Shown: positions 7,887 through 16,920 of the stretch, piece after piece
Position numbering within the stretch: position 1 is the stretch's first letter
How the letters are laid out: each line of letters starts with the position of its first letter
From: an uncultured bacterium
GTDB lineage: Bacteria > Cyanobacteriota > Vampirovibrionia > Gastranaerophilales > Gastranaerophilaceae
Length of the DNA: 64,000 nt
Assembly (NCBI GenBank): GCA_958366705.1
Contig: CATXCB010000001.1
Location: 62,001 to 126,000 of the forward strand
Direction: 5' to 3'
The notes under the pieces: generated by a model
What the model saw: the letters and a program-made list of their open reading frames with translations, nothing else
Database searches by the model: none
Told to the model about the DNA's origin: nothing
Translations under genes and position numbers: made by a program

Positions 7887-8156
7887 TTATCTAGCCTTTC
7901 CCCAAAATGCATCTAAAATGTGTTGAGCTTCAGCAGATGGCATTCTGTCTTGCAGAATCAAGTATTGTACGGCTATCATTGTACATTCTGAACAAATATT
8001 AACACCCGGACCTTGAATCATTTTTATAACTTCAGTATTTGGGCGTCCGCAAAAACTGCAATACACTAAATCATTTGAACTGTGTTTATCATCTTTATTG
8101 GTTTCATCAGCAGAATGTCTTTTTGCTCCGAGACTGATTACTTTGTCTTCTGACAT
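7887..8156 (-). CDS. Stand-alone ClpX-type C4 zinc finger protein
   Basis: An 89-residue protein whose centre (CSFCGRPNTEVIKMI, then CSEC) matches the N-terminal zinc-binding domain of ClpX, with four Cys as metal ligands. The AAA+ ATPase that normally follows is absent: after the finger come only ~35 helical residues. In ClpX this domain dimerises and binds adaptors and substrates. The protein may compete for or bridge Clp adaptors, which fits the Clp_N-only protein later in the same operon. It is the first gene of the minus-strand operon, with an AAGGAG site five bases before the ATG. Confidence 0.85.
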   Translation of the reverse strand: MSEDKVISLGAKRHSADETNKDDKHSSNDLVYCSFCGRPNTEVIKMIQGPGVNICSECTMIAVQYLILQDRMPSAEAQHILDAFWGKAR

Positions 8157-8202
8157 ATAATTCTCCTTTTTACTCCACTATTGTAACTTAAATTAATTAA
8201 AT

Positions 8203-8231
8203 TTGCCATATTTTTATTATTAAATTATAAT
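8203..8231 (+). promoter_or_regulatory. Promoter of the TPR lipoprotein-lgt operon
   Basis: TTGCCA (8203-8208) and TATAAT (8226-8231) are spaced by 17 bases. A 10-bp palindrome TAACATGTTA (8248-8257) lies in the untranslated leader; the same palindrome occurs at 21282-21291. Confidence 0.65.
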
Positions 8232-8269
8232 TAGTTTAACAAGAGCTTAACATGTTATGAGGGATTTAG

Positions 8270-8857
8270 ATGAAGAAAGTACTTTTGATTGCGAGTATGC
8301 TGTGCGTGGCTGTTGCATCCACAGCCTGTATAAATAATTTAGCTGTTCAGGATTTGAACAACAAGGCACAAGCTTATATGGAACAGGGAGATTATACTCA
8401 GGCTATTGAAAGACTTAAGTCAAGTTTGGATTTGGATTCTTCCATATTTGAAACTCATTATAATTTAGCAGTTGCCTATACTAAAGCTGAAGATTATGTA
8501 AACGCTGTTGATGAGTATAAAAAAGCTTTAAAAATAAAATCTACGGTCCCGGATTTGTATTTTTCACTTGCTACTGCAGAAAATAATCTTGCTGTAGATT
8601 TAGAACAGGGCAGAGTTCGAATGAATGACGATGGCTCTTTGTATACTCCTAAAGCTGAAGATGTTGATTTTTCAGAAGAGTATAAACTTTCTGATAATGC
8701 AAAACAGTTTGTAAATGAATTATTTAATTCTGCTATTCAAAATTATCAAAAATATTTAGATTTGAATCCGGATTCTAAAGACAAAGAATCTGTTGAAGCT
8801 CAAATTAAAGTTATTACCGAGCATATGTCACAACAGCAAGAACATTTGGCAGAATAA
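8270..8857 (+). CDS. TPR-repeat lipoprotein
   Basis: A 195-residue exported protein. The N-terminus is a lipoprotein signal peptide with the lipobox STAC (Cys20). Residues ~28-110 form two to three tetratricopeptide repeats (AYMEQGDYTQAIERLKSSL, YNLAVAYTKAEDYVNAVDEY), and the C-terminal part contains one more helix pair. It is probably anchored to a membrane and mediates protein contacts. It precedes lgt by two bases; lgt encodes the enzyme that lipidates such proteins, so the pair is certainly co-transcribed. The specific partner is unknown. Confidence 0.85.
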   Translation: MKKVLLIASMLCVAVASTACINNLAVQDLNNKAQAYMEQGDYTQAIERLKSSLDLDSSIFETHYNLAVAYTKAEDYVNAVDEYKKALKIKSTVPDLYFSLATAENNLAVDLEQGRVRMNDDGSLYTPKAEDVDFSEEYKLSDNAKQFVNELFNSAIQNYQKYLDLNPDSKDKESVEAQIKVITEHMSQQQEHLAE

Positions 8858-8859
8858 CA

Positions 8860-9654
8860 ATGATTATTCCTGCCCCTAATGATATTGCATTTAATTTGTT
8901 TGGAATTCCTATTTATTGGTATGGCATCACGATGGCAATGGCAATTTTTGTTGCAATGGTTGTTGCTAATAAGCTGTATAATATTATTAATAAGGGTAAA
9001 AGAACTGATGTTATTATAGAGTTTGCACCTTATATTATTCTATCCGGGTTGTTAGGTGCAAGATTGTATTTTTGTTTTTTGAATCCGGATTATTACTTTT
9101 CACATCCGCTGCAAATTCTTGATATAAGACAGGGGGGACTTTCTATTCACGGTGCGATTTTAGGCGGTGTTATAAGTATGGCTGCTATTGCAAAAACAAT
9201 AAAAGTTCCCGTAATGAGTATAATAGATTCAATGTCTTGCGCTACAATATTAGGTCAGGCAGTAGGTAGATGGGGAAATTATTTCAATTCTGAAGCATAC
9301 GGATTGCCTGTTGTGTCTCAAAATTGGGGATTATATATTCCTGAGGCAAAAAGAGTTGCTGAATTTGCGGATTATAGCTTGTTTCATCCTGCTTTTTTGT
9401 ATGAAAGTATTTTAGATTTATTCGGCTTTTTTATTTTGCTAGTTGTCCTTTTAAAATTTGGTAAGAAGTATCAGGGACTTCCTTTTTTTGCATATTTAAC
9501 GCTGTATTCTCTTATCAGATTTTTTATTGAACGAATAAGAGTCGACAGTGCCTTTAATATTGGGACTTTACATATTGCAGAACTTGTATCTGCGGGGTTG
9601 TTTATAGCCGGTATTGCTGGAATAATTTTTATTATTTTAAAAAATAAAAAATAG
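8860..9654 (+). CDS. lgt: Prolipoprotein diacylglyceryl transferase
   Basis: An inner-membrane enzyme that moves diacylglycerol from phosphatidylglycerol to the lipobox Cys of prolipoproteins. The 264-residue length and seven or so membrane helices are normal. Family motifs are GGLSIHGAILGG, GRWGNYFNSEAYG (the Lgt signature), HPAFLYES and RFFIERIR. It follows the TPR lipoprotein gene in a two-gene operon. Confidence 0.95.
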   Translation: MIIPAPNDIAFNLFGIPIYWYGITMAMAIFVAMVVANKLYNIINKGKRTDVIIEFAPYIILSGLLGARLYFCFLNPDYYFSHPLQILDIRQGGLSIHGAILGGVISMAAIAKTIKVPVMSIIDSMSCATILGQAVGRWGNYFNSEAYGLPVVSQNWGLYIPEAKRVAEFADYSLFHPAFLYESILDLFGFFILLVVLLKFGKKYQGLPFFAYLTLYSLIRFFIERIRVDSAFNIGTLHIAELVSAGLFIAGIAGIIFIILKNKK

Positions 9655-9731
9655 AGACTTATATGTTGCAGATTCTTCTGCTCTTGGCTTGCAACCTGCG
9701 ATAATAGTATTACTTACTTTAGGTTATAATT

Positions 9732-9802
9732 GGTGGCGAATCTACGTGCGTAGCACTGACTAGAAAATTCGTTGAGTTTACGAAACGTAATTTTCTGTTC
9801 CT
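9732..9802 (+). repeat. Dispersed repeats R5 and R6
   Basis: R5 (9732-9756, GGTGGCGAATCTACGTGCGT...) recurs near 40730-40757 and inverted near 26003-26033. R6 (9757-9802, 46 bases) recurs inverted at 46693-46738 with 39 of 46 bases identical. The ends of R6 (GAAAATT/AATTTTC) are themselves inverted repeats. These are non-coding short repeats, not CRISPR. Confidence 0.7.
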
Positions 9803-9920
9803 ACCGGGTGTTTCGGAATCTGCTAAAATCTCTTTACATTTGTTTATATTTTATAGCACTGAGGCAATTTATAACCCTAGATATACTTTATATATATGAA
9901 GTATATGAGGAGATGTGAAT

Positions 9921-10112
9921 ATGCCAGAAATTAGTTTATGTTTATTTGATTTAGAACATTTGTTTAAATTGTTTCCAAAAGAAGATAAAGAACTCCGGCA
10001 ACGAGTATTAGATTATGAACGCAAGACACAGGAAGATATGGCTGAAAACCGGTATAGATTGTTTAAAGATTTTGGTTATGAGAGTGAATTTGAAGAGAAA
10101 ACTTTCGTTTAG
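9921..10112 (+). CDS. Small hypothetical protein, 63 aa
   Basis: A short charged protein (MPEISLCLFDLEHLFKLFPKEDKE...) rich in Glu and Lys and probably helical. A GAGGAG site eight bases before the ATG and a strong terminator just after the stop support a real monocistronic gene. A GTG two codons upstream is less well placed. I recognise no family. Confidence 0.65.
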   Translation: MPEISLCLFDLEHLFKLFPKEDKELRQRVLDYERKTQEDMAENRYRLFKDFGYESEFEEKTFV

Positions 10113-10134
10113 CTGTCAAATTTGCCAAAAAGAA

Positions 10135-10166
10135 AAGACAGGATTTTGTTCCTGTCTTATTTTTAT
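10135..10166 (+). terminator. Rho-independent terminator
   Basis: A nine-base-pair stem AAGACAGGA/TCCTGTCTT (10135-10143 with 10150-10158) encloses a six-base loop and is followed by a T-rich stretch. Confidence 0.8.
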
Positions 10167-10189
10167 TAGACTCAATTAATAAAAATATT

Positions 10190-10735
10190 TTAGTGTTGTA
10201 CATCTGTTTTTAAAATGCTTCTAAATAGTTCTATAAATGCGCCTACAACAGCTCCTGTTATAAGATAGAATGATGTAGGACGAATGTGTTTAGTAACAAG
10301 ATTATAAGCATCAATACATTTTTTAGCAGTTTGTTCAGCTGTTTTAGTTGACTCTTTACATATACGTTTGAATTCATTAATTTCACCAGGATTTTTTTCT
10401 TGGAGAGTTTTTAATGCGTTTCTGATTTTTCCTGTTTTTACTTTTTCACCCTCTTTGATTCCGTCAAACATTTTAACAAAAACATCTTCTGCTAATGATT
10501 TTTGACTTTTTATTTTTATACTGTCAAGATATTCTGCAGTTTTTGGGTTGAATTCTCTTTTTTGTTTGTTTATCTGATTGATAACTTTTTTATATTCAGG
10601 ATTATTTTTTTCATCAGGTGTTAGCGGATGATATTTTAAAACTCCGCCTGTAATTCCTCCAATTAAAGCTCCTTGAGCCATTGGGCCTATACAACTGCGT
10701 CTTTTTTCATTATTTTCTACTGCATATACTTTCAT
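10190..10735 (-). CDS. Hypothetical protein with two hydrophobic segments
   Basis: A 181-residue protein I do not recognise. A Gly-rich hydrophobic segment lies near residues 17-33 (MAQGALIGGITGGVLKY) and a second near 152-172 (SFYLITGAVVGAFIELF), with a Lys/Glu-rich helical middle. There is no classical signal peptide. The 193-residue protein at 48774-49355 has a similar general design (short N-terminus, Gly-rich segments, charged middle), but I cannot show homology by eye. Confidence 0.65.
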   Translation of the reverse strand: MKVYAVENNEKRRSCIGPMAQGALIGGITGGVLKYHPLTPDEKNNPEYKKVINQINKQKREFNPKTAEYLDSIKIKSQKSLAEDVFVKMFDGIKEGEKVKTGKIRNALKTLQEKNPGEINEFKRICKESTKTAEQTAKKCIDAYNLVTKHIRPTSFYLITGAVVGAFIELFRSILKTDVQH

Positions 10736-10926
10736 CTCTACGAATCCTTTATTCGGCTTTTTGTAATACTATCCTGGGTTAAGCCTGCTAAGATACTACT
10801 GATACCACTAACTTAACTTCTGATTTATATAATAAAACTTGCACTTAAATATTTTACTTGAGTTATAAAAAACTCATAATAAAACTGAGTAATCAAATTT
10901 TATTTTTTTTGCATTATAATTCAAGC

Positions 10927-11964
10927 TTATTTCTTTGTCAATACTCTTATTAAATTTAGTAACAACATTATGCCGACTAAAGCCAGAGTTAGAAAGAAGT
11001 CGTATTTTATTGCATTGTGGCTGGCAAAAAGGCAGGCTAAACCGCCTGCAATGATTGCAGCGCTTGTTAGTATGACAACAGTTTTCTTTTGAGAGAAACC
11101 AGCATGCAGAAGTTTGTGGTGTATATGTTCGGCATCCGCAACAAATGGTGATTGTCCTTTGCAGATTCTTCTTAAACTTGCATAAGTTATATCAATAATA
11201 GGGACTGCTAAAACTACAAACGGAAGTAAAATAGCAAGGGTTGCGACTTTCATAACTCCTGTAATTGATATTGTTGCAAGCAAGAAACCTGAAAATAGTG
11301 CTCCGCTGTCTCCCATAAATATTTTTGCAGGATTAAAGTTAAATGTTAAAAATGCGAGCATTGAACCAGCCAGAATAAATCCAATAAGAGCACTAATAGG
11401 ATTTGGAGGCGTTAGTGTAATTGCAAGAATTGCAAGAGTAATTGCGTTAACTGTTACAACAGAACCTGCAAGTCCGTCAACGCCGTCAATAAAGTTTAGT
11501 GCGTTTGAAATTCCAACAATCCATAATAATGTTATAGGGTATGAAAACCATCCTAAATCGATTCCGCCAAAAAACGGAACGCTGTTTATTTGTACTCCTA
11601 ACAGGTATACTATTGTTGCGATTGATAACTGCATTATAAGTTTAAACTTTGCACCAAGGCAGTACACATCATCAATAAGTCCTAATAAAAACATCAATGA
11701 GCTGCCCAGTAATATTCCGGACATAAGTTTGCCGTAAGGATAGTAACTCATTAAAACAAGACACAAAAAAGTAAGCATTGTGCTTGCCCATATTGCAACT
11801 CCGCCTATTCTGGATATTGGTTTTGTATGAATTTTTCTTTCATTAGGAATATCAACAAGTCCTTCTTTTTTTGAAAAATTTATAACCATAGGGACTAAAA
11901 ATACCCCGAAAATGTAGGCTATTACGGTTCCAATAATATGAGCATGTGTTAATTTGATAATCAT
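10927..11964 (-). CDS. wecA: Undecaprenyl-phosphate N-acetylhexosamine-1-P transferase (WecA/TagO family)
   Basis: A polytopic membrane enzyme of 345 residues that starts a polyprenyl-linked glycan (O-antigen, teichoic-acid-like or capsule) by moving a sugar-1-phosphate to undecaprenyl phosphate. Family motifs are GLIDDVYCLGAKFK, NALNFIDGVDGLAGS and NPAKIFMGDSGALF (catalytic Asp residues), followed by the HIHHKLLHAG motif that separates the WecA/TagO branch from MraY. The exact sugar cannot be read from sequence. Single gene, minus strand. Confidence 0.9.
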   Translation of the reverse strand: MIIKLTHAHIIGTVIAYIFGVFLVPMVINFSKKEGLVDIPNERKIHTKPISRIGGVAIWASTMLTFLCLVLMSYYPYGKLMSGILLGSSLMFLLGLIDDVYCLGAKFKLIMQLSIATIVYLLGVQINSVPFFGGIDLGWFSYPITLLWIVGISNALNFIDGVDGLAGSVVTVNAITLAILAITLTPPNPISALIGFILAGSMLAFLTFNFNPAKIFMGDSGALFSGFLLATISITGVMKVATLAILLPFVVLAVPIIDITYASLRRICKGQSPFVADAEHIHHKLLHAGFSQKKTVVILTSAAIIAGGLACLFASHNAIKYDFFLTLALVGIMLLLNLIRVLTKK

Positions 11965-12052
11965 ATTACAATCCTTAATTGTGTTCTTACATGTTTATTG
12001 TACATGCTAATTTGTTAAGCAGTGTAAATTTTATATATAATGAGTTTGGATT

Positions 12053-12082
12053 AAAAAAGTCTGAATACATTCAGACTTTTTT
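12053..12082 (-). terminator. Terminator of glyA
   Basis: A 13-base-pair perfect stem (12053-12065 with 12070-12082) around the loop TACA, with A- and T-runs at its two ends. It lies 19 bases after the glyA stop. Confidence 0.85.
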
Positions 12083-12101
12083 AATCATAATCTAAAATTT
12101 T

Positions 12102-13340
12102 TTATTGATACAGCGGGTGTTTTTTACAAAGTTTAAGAGCTCTTTCCCTTAAATTGTTTAAAGCTGTTTCATTATCAGAAGCATATATTGCAGAAGCAAT
12201 TATTTTAGCTACTTCTATCATATCTTCTTCTTTAAAACCTCTTGTTGTTACTGCCGGAGTTCCTAGTCTTATACCGCTTGTAACAAAAGGACTTTGCGGA
12301 TCATTTGGAACCGTATTTTTATTTGCAGTGATTCCAACTTTTTCTAATACATTGGCCATATCTTTTCCTGTTTTACCTGTACGTCTTAAGTCCAGTGTCA
12401 TCAAATGATTTTCTGTCATTCCGCCGACAATATCCAGACCTTCATCCATAAGTCCTTGAGCTAAGGCTTTGGCATTTTTTACAATTTGTTTTGCGTATTC
12501 TTTAAATTCAGGTTTTGAAGCTTCAAGTAATGCTACTGCTTTACCTGCAATTATATGTTCCAGCGGGCCGCCTTGGAGTCCCGGAAATACTGCTTTGTCA
12601 ATTGCTGCGGCAAATTCTTCTTTGCACATAATGATGCCGCCTCTTGGTCCTCTTAGAGATTTGTGAGTTGTTGTTGTTACAAAATCACAATAAGGAGCTG
12701 GAGATGGATGTTCTCCTGCAGCTACAAGTCCTGCAATATGTGCGATATCAGCTAACAGTAACGCTCCTACTTCATCTGCAATTTCTTTGAATTTTTTGAA
12801 ATCAATAACTTTAGAATAGTTGCTGGCTCCGCAAATAATCAATTTCGGTTTATGTTCAAGTGCCATTTGCCTTACGTTATCATAATCTATTTCACCGTTT
12901 TCGTTAATTCCATAGCTTTTGACATCATAATATAAGCCTGAAAAATTAACAGGAGACCCATGAGAAAGGTGACCACCGTTAGATAAATCCATACTTAGTA
13001 CTTTATCTCCCGGTTTCATTGTTGCCATGAAAACAGCCATGTTAGCTTGAGCTCCGCTGTGAGGTTGTACATTTGCATGATCCATATGAAATAATTCGCA
13101 AGCTCTTTTTTGTGCAATTTCTTCTATGACATCAATATGTTCACAACCATTATAGTATCTTTTATGAGGTTTCCCTTCTGCGTATTTATTTGTTAAAACG
13201 CTTCCACAAGCTTCCATAACTGCGAGCGATGTACAATTTTCACTTGCAATAAGTTCAATTGTTTCTTGTTGTCTTTTTAATTCTAATTCAATTTGTTCTG
13301 CTACAAGCGGATCAACTTTTTGTATATTTTCTATATTCAT
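12102..13340 (-). CDS. glyA: Serine hydroxymethyltransferase
   Basis: A PLP enzyme that interconverts serine plus tetrahydrofolate and glycine plus methylene-tetrahydrofolate; the main one-carbon source. The length of 412 residues is typical. The PLP lysine lies in TTTTHKSLRGPRGG (Lys227), with upstream NVQPHSGAQAN and LLLADIAHIAGL motifs. It has its own promoter, a GGGAGAG ribosome-binding site and a terminator, so it is monocistronic. Confidence 0.97.
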   Translation of the reverse strand: MNIENIQKVDPLVAEQIELELKRQQETIELIASENCTSLAVMEACGSVLTNKYAEGKPHKRYYNGCEHIDVIEEIAQKRACELFHMDHANVQPHSGAQANMAVFMATMKPGDKVLSMDLSNGGHLSHGSPVNFSGLYYDVKSYGINENGEIDYDNVRQMALEHKPKLIICGASNYSKVIDFKKFKEIADEVGALLLADIAHIAGLVAAGEHPSPAPYCDFVTTTTHKSLRGPRGGIIMCKEEFAAAIDKAVFPGLQGGPLEHIIAGKAVALLEASKPEFKEYAKQIVKNAKALAQGLMDEGLDIVGGMTENHLMTLDLRRTGKTGKDMANVLEKVGITANKNTVPNDPQSPFVTSGIRLGTPAVTTRGFKEEDMIEVAKIIASAIYASDNETALNNLRERALKLCKKHPLYQ

Positions 13341-13362
13341 AATACTCTCCCTTTTTGTATGT

Positions 13363-13392
13363 ATTATACAATGATATGGATAGTTGTCGCAA
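13363..13392 (-). promoter_or_regulatory. Promoter of glyA
   Basis: On the minus strand TTGCGA (13392-13387) is followed after 18 bases by TATAAT (13368-13363), ahead of the glyA start at 13340. Confidence 0.6.
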
Positions 13393-13404
13393 ATTTGTGA
13401 AGTT

Positions 13405-14376
13405 CTATAATAAATATTTGGTTTTTAAGTTTATTATTTTGTCGTATGATTTAAGAATGTTGTCTTTTAGTTCATTGTCGTTAAGTGCTTTTTTGTAAAT
13501 TTGGTCTATTATATCAAAAGTTTTTTTATCTGCGAATCTGTAAATAAATATATTAATTCCTGCTTTTATACCCATTTCACAGGCTTCAACGTCTCCAAAA
13601 TCAGAGACTCCTTTCATTACCATATCATCAGAAATTATTACACCTTTGAAATTTAAATTGTTTCTTAAATAATTCAGGGCATTTTTGCTTAATGATGTTG
13701 GAATTTTATCTTTTTCAAAGCATGTGCAGTGTAGATGTGCAGCCATAATCATATCTATTCCGTTTTCAATAGCAGTTTTGAAAGGTTTTATGTGAGTTTT
13801 TTCCATTTCGTCAAGGGATAAATTTATTTCAGGGAGCGTTAAGTGGCTGTCAGCGTTTGCATCACCATGTCCGGGAAAATGTTTTACACAAGGAATAATT
13901 CCATTTTTTTGATAAATATTTGATACTATATTTTCGGCTTTTATAACATCCTCAGGGTTAGATGAGAATGCTCTTTCTCCAATAATAGGATTATCCGGAT
14001 TTGTATTTGTGTCAATACAAGGTGCAAAATTTAGATTGATTCCGTACGATTTTAATTCTTGTGAAATTTCTTCTGTTTGAGCTTTTAGAAATTCTTCCCC
14101 TTTTTCAAAGGCAAATTTTGCGGATAAATATTTTTTACCGTTGTGGATGTTTTCAGTTCGCTCAACTCTTCCGCCTTCTTGATCTATTGATAAAAATGGC
14201 GGAATTTTGGTTGCGGATTTTATTTCTTCAATTAAAATTTTAAATTGTTCTGCAGTTTGAATATCTTTTGAAAAAAATATAACACCTCCCAAGCCGTTTT
14301 CTAACGCCTCCTTGAGATATCCGCCCTCAGTTCCTAGGATGAACATTTGATATAATTTTTCTTTTAAGTCTGCCAT
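13405..14376 (-). CDS. nagZ: Glycoside hydrolase family 3 beta-N-acetylhexosaminidase (NagZ-like)
   Basis: A 323-residue enzyme that probably removes N-acetylglucosamine from peptidoglycan fragments during wall recycling. FLSIDQEGGRVER, KHFPGHGDANADSHL (the His/Asp catalytic loop of NagZ) and GVIISDDMVMKGV (nucleophile Asp) are clear. No signal peptide is seen, matching cytoplasmic NagZ. It is the third gene of a minus-strand operon with the genes at 14378 and 14979; the ATG is one base after the upstream stop. Confidence 0.9.
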   Translation of the reverse strand: MADLKEKLYQMFILGTEGGYLKEALENGLGGVIFFSKDIQTAEQFKILIEEIKSATKIPPFLSIDQEGGRVERTENIHNGKKYLSAKFAFEKGEEFLKAQTEEISQELKSYGINLNFAPCIDTNTNPDNPIIGERAFSSNPEDVIKAENIVSNIYQKNGIIPCVKHFPGHGDANADSHLTLPEINLSLDEMEKTHIKPFKTAIENGIDMIMAAHLHCTCFEKDKIPTSLSKNALNYLRNNLNFKGVIISDDMVMKGVSDFGDVEACEMGIKAGINIFIYRFADKKTFDIIDQIYKKALNDNELKDNILKSYDKIINLKTKYLL

Positions 14377-14377
14377 T

Positions 14378-14977
14378 TTATCCTTTGTAAATTAGGTTGA
14401 AAACATCTGATAATTCAAGAAGATTTCCTGATTTGATTACCTCTTGAATTTTGTTATGAATTTTGTCTAAATCGTTTTGAGTCGGAGTCTGTAATTCTTT
14501 TGGAAGTTTTACGTCTCTTGTAGTTTTTGTGTTAACAAAGCCCTCGTTTAATGTCAAAAATTCTTTATATAATTCCAAAATTTTTATGTGCTGCGGATTT
14601 ATTTGGTAGTCTTTTCCAAGATAATATTTTGTATCTTTTTTTAGTTTCTCAAAAAATTCTATTGAATAATCAGCTTCTTCAATTGTTTCAGCTTCATCGT
14701 ATGTTCCGCCTATACAAGGGTTGCCTTCAATTTCAAGGTTATCGCCGAGTGATTTTATATAAACTGCCCACAGCAGACTGCCAAGACAAAATCCTACATT
14801 GTTATCTGTTATATGAGTGATTTGCGGATACATCATTTTGAATTTTGTTTTCTTTTGGTTAAAATTTTTAAATTGATTTATCCCCGCATAAATATATTCA
14901 ATACTCATAGAAAGGATTGTTGTATGTTGAGCATAGCCCGGGTCAAATAATACTGAATGAAGTTTGGTTTCTGTCAT
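14378..14977 (-). CDS. Hypothetical protein in nagZ operon
   Basis: A 199-residue protein that I do not recognise. It has no signal peptide or membrane segment. The middle carries GNPCIGGTYDEAETIEEADYS and the C-terminal third is helical and charged. The ATG follows the stop of the secreted hydrolase gene by one base, with GAGGTAC as ribosome-binding site, so the three genes 14979-14378-13405 form one transcript. Confidence 0.75.
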   Translation of the reverse strand: MTETKLHSVLFDPGYAQHTTILSMSIEYIYAGINQFKNFNQKKTKFKMMYPQITHITDNNVGFCLGSLLWAVYIKSLGDNLEIEGNPCIGGTYDEAETIEEADYSIEFFEKLKKDTKYYLGKDYQINPQHIKILELYKEFLTLNEGFVNTKTTRDVKLPKELQTPTQNDLDKIHNKIQEVIKSGNLLELSDVFNLIYKG

Positions 14978-14978
14978 A

Positions 14979-16172
14979 TTATAGTACCTCTGATTTTTTA
15001 TTTTTCTTTTTTAAAACTTTGTTTTGATATTCTTTATCATATTGGAATTTTGTACCATTTACAAAGCTTTTTACAACACCTTTAGCAAAAGTGTTTCTTG
15101 CTGACCAGTAAGAAGTATGCGCAAACAGAGCAGAGCGTTTAGACCATATGGAAGAATTGTCAAAAATAACACCTGTTGGGTTTTCGATTTTTAGGTTCAA
15201 AAGTTCTTCCAGTTGTGCAACTGTAAGATTCCTGCTTGATGGAAAACCAAGCGGATCTTCTTTAAAGTTTACTGTTAAGAAATAAATACCGTTTTCATAA
15301 ATATATTTTGTTAAATATTTGTTGTAGAAGTTTAAGTCGTAATTAGGGTCAGCCATATCTGAATAAAATAATGGTACAGGGCTTGCAAAATTAACAACTC
15401 CGCGGACGTATCCTTTTGGAGCACAGTATTTTTCTGTTGCCTGATTTATATTGAGATAATTTTCCTTAAGCTTTTCATTATTTTGGTTTAGAACAAGGTG
15501 ACCGGTATTTGTAATTGTACCTATATTCCCTTTATTGTATGACAGTGCGGAAAAACAGGTATCGTTTTGCGGATTGTCATGAATAAATTTTAAGGTTTCC
15601 TCGTCTGCATTTAGAGCCTTGAATAGTTTTTCAAGATTGATATATGGTAATTTGTACATAAGGTACTGGTAAGTTACAAAAGAGCCTGCTGAATATCCAT
15701 ATAAAATTACGTTTTGTCCCTTGTCTGCTTGTTCTTTTACCCTGTCATTAAGCTCATCAAGAATCGGGAGCATGTTGTGAGTTTTTTGAACCCAGATTGC
15801 GTCATGCAAAAATTGTGTTAATAAACTTCGGATTTCATAAGCAAGTGTGGAACTAAAAGCTTTTGATATGTTTATTCTGTCTTTTACAAAATCTAAATCT
15901 GTTTTACTGTTGTAACCCCAGAAAAAAATTTGTGGTTCACTGTTTATAATCAATTGGTTTTCTTTTGACCAATTTTTTATGGTCTCATCTTTTTCAAAAT
16001 TCTTCTTCATCACTGGATGAAGTTTATTTACTCCTTTGATGTACCAGTCTTTCATTTTTGTGTCATTGTTATTAGAGCCGTTTATGTACATAAAGGTAAG
16101 GTTTGTTGTTTGAGCAGGAACTGCTGTTTGCACAATTAATAGTGCGCATAATGTTAATAAAATCTTTTTCAT
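14979..16172 (-). CDS. Secreted alpha/beta-hydrolase-like protein
   Basis: A 397-residue exported protein with the signal peptide MKKILLTLCALLIVQTAVPA. The region near residue 160 reads NVILYGYSAGSFVTYQYL, with a GxSxG nucleophile elbow as in lipases and esterases. FMYINGSNNND near residue 30 may supply an oxyanion strand, and the C-terminus is basic. The substrate is unknown. It leads an operon with an unknown gene and nagZ, which suggests but does not show a cell-envelope role. It is divergent from comF. Confidence 0.75.
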   Translation of the reverse strand: MKKILLTLCALLIVQTAVPAQTTNLTFMYINGSNNNDTKMKDWYIKGVNKLHPVMKKNFEKDETIKNWSKENQLIINSEPQIFFWGYNSKTDLDFVKDRINISKAFSSTLAYEIRSLLTQFLHDAIWVQKTHNMLPILDELNDRVKEQADKGQNVILYGYSAGSFVTYQYLMYKLPYINLEKLFKALNADEETLKFIHDNPQNDTCFSALSYNKGNIGTITNTGHLVLNQNNEKLKENYLNINQATEKYCAPKGYVRGVVNFASPVPLFYSDMADPNYDLNFYNKYLTKYIYENGIYFLTVNFKEDPLGFPSSRNLTVAQLEELLNLKIENPTGVIFDNSSIWSKRSALFAHTSYWSARNTFAKGVVKSFVNGTKFQYDKEYQNKVLKKKNKKSEVL

Positions 16173-16254
16173 AGTGTTAACATATTATCATAAGATTATT
16201 TATATAACTAAATTTTTACAATACTTTAATTTAATTATATGCTAAAGTAGTTTT

Positions 16255-16902
16255 ATGAATAATTTTTTAATAAGTCTGCTTGATTGGATATATAAAAAGA
16301 GATGTTATTTTTGCAGAAGTTCAAACGAATCTGTAAAAATGTGTTCAAAATGCTTTGATGAGCTTGAGTTTTTACCGGTACAAATATCCAGAAAATTTAA
16401 AGGGACAAGTATTTATTGCGCAGGGGTTTATTCAAAAAATCTTCAAAAAATGATAAGAGGTTTGAAATATCATAACCAGAAGGATTTAGCTTATTATCAG
16501 GCAAAATTTATGTGGCAGTACTGGAAAAGGCTCGGGGTAGATGGAAATTTTCAAATTGTACCTGTTCCGATTTTTCCCAAACGTAAAAAACAGAGAAAAT
16601 ATAACCATATGGAGCTTGTGGCGGAGGAGTTTTCCAGGCTGTCAGGCTATGATGTAAATTTTAAGTTAATTAAGAGAATTAAAGATACAAAACCGCAATA
16701 TAAATTGAATAAATCTCAGAGAATATTGAATCTTGCAAAAGCATTTGAGGTTGACAGAGCTGCATTCACTCCTGGCAAAAAACTGCTAATAATAGATGAT
16801 ATTTGCACGACCGGTTCAACGTTTGAAGAAATGATAAAAGAGTTTAATAATGCAGGTATTTGTGATATAACCTGTTTTGCAACAACAACACCGTGGGAAT
16901 AA
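16255..16902 (+). CDS. comF: ComF family phosphoribosyltransferase-like protein
   Basis: A 215-residue ComF/GntX protein, linked in competent bacteria to handling of imported single-stranded DNA. The N-terminus has a C4 zinc finger (CYFCRSS...MCSKCF) and the C-terminus a PRPP-loop motif LLIIDDICTTGST. IVPVPIFPKRKKQRKYNH is the usual ComF centre. It begins a plus-strand run, divergent from the hydrolase gene; competence is supported by dprA, ssb and pilin-like genes elsewhere in the window. Confidence 0.9.
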   Translation: MNNFLISLLDWIYKKRCYFCRSSNESVKMCSKCFDELEFLPVQISRKFKGTSIYCAGVYSKNLQKMIRGLKYHNQKDLAYYQAKFMWQYWKRLGVDGNFQIVPVPIFPKRKKQRKYNHMELVAEEFSRLSGYDVNFKLIKRIKDTKPQYKLNKSQRILNLAKAFEVDRAAFTPGKKLLIIDDICTTGSTFEEMIKEFNNAGICDITCFATTTPWE

Positions 16903-16920
16903 TAAAAATTTAAAAGAAAA

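Noticed and set aside
9655..9920. Structured RNA gene (SRP RNA or tRNA) after lgt
   Set aside because: I found no SRP tetraloop signature or tRNA T-loop pattern; the stretch is explained by repeats R5 and R6 and the promoter region of the small gene.
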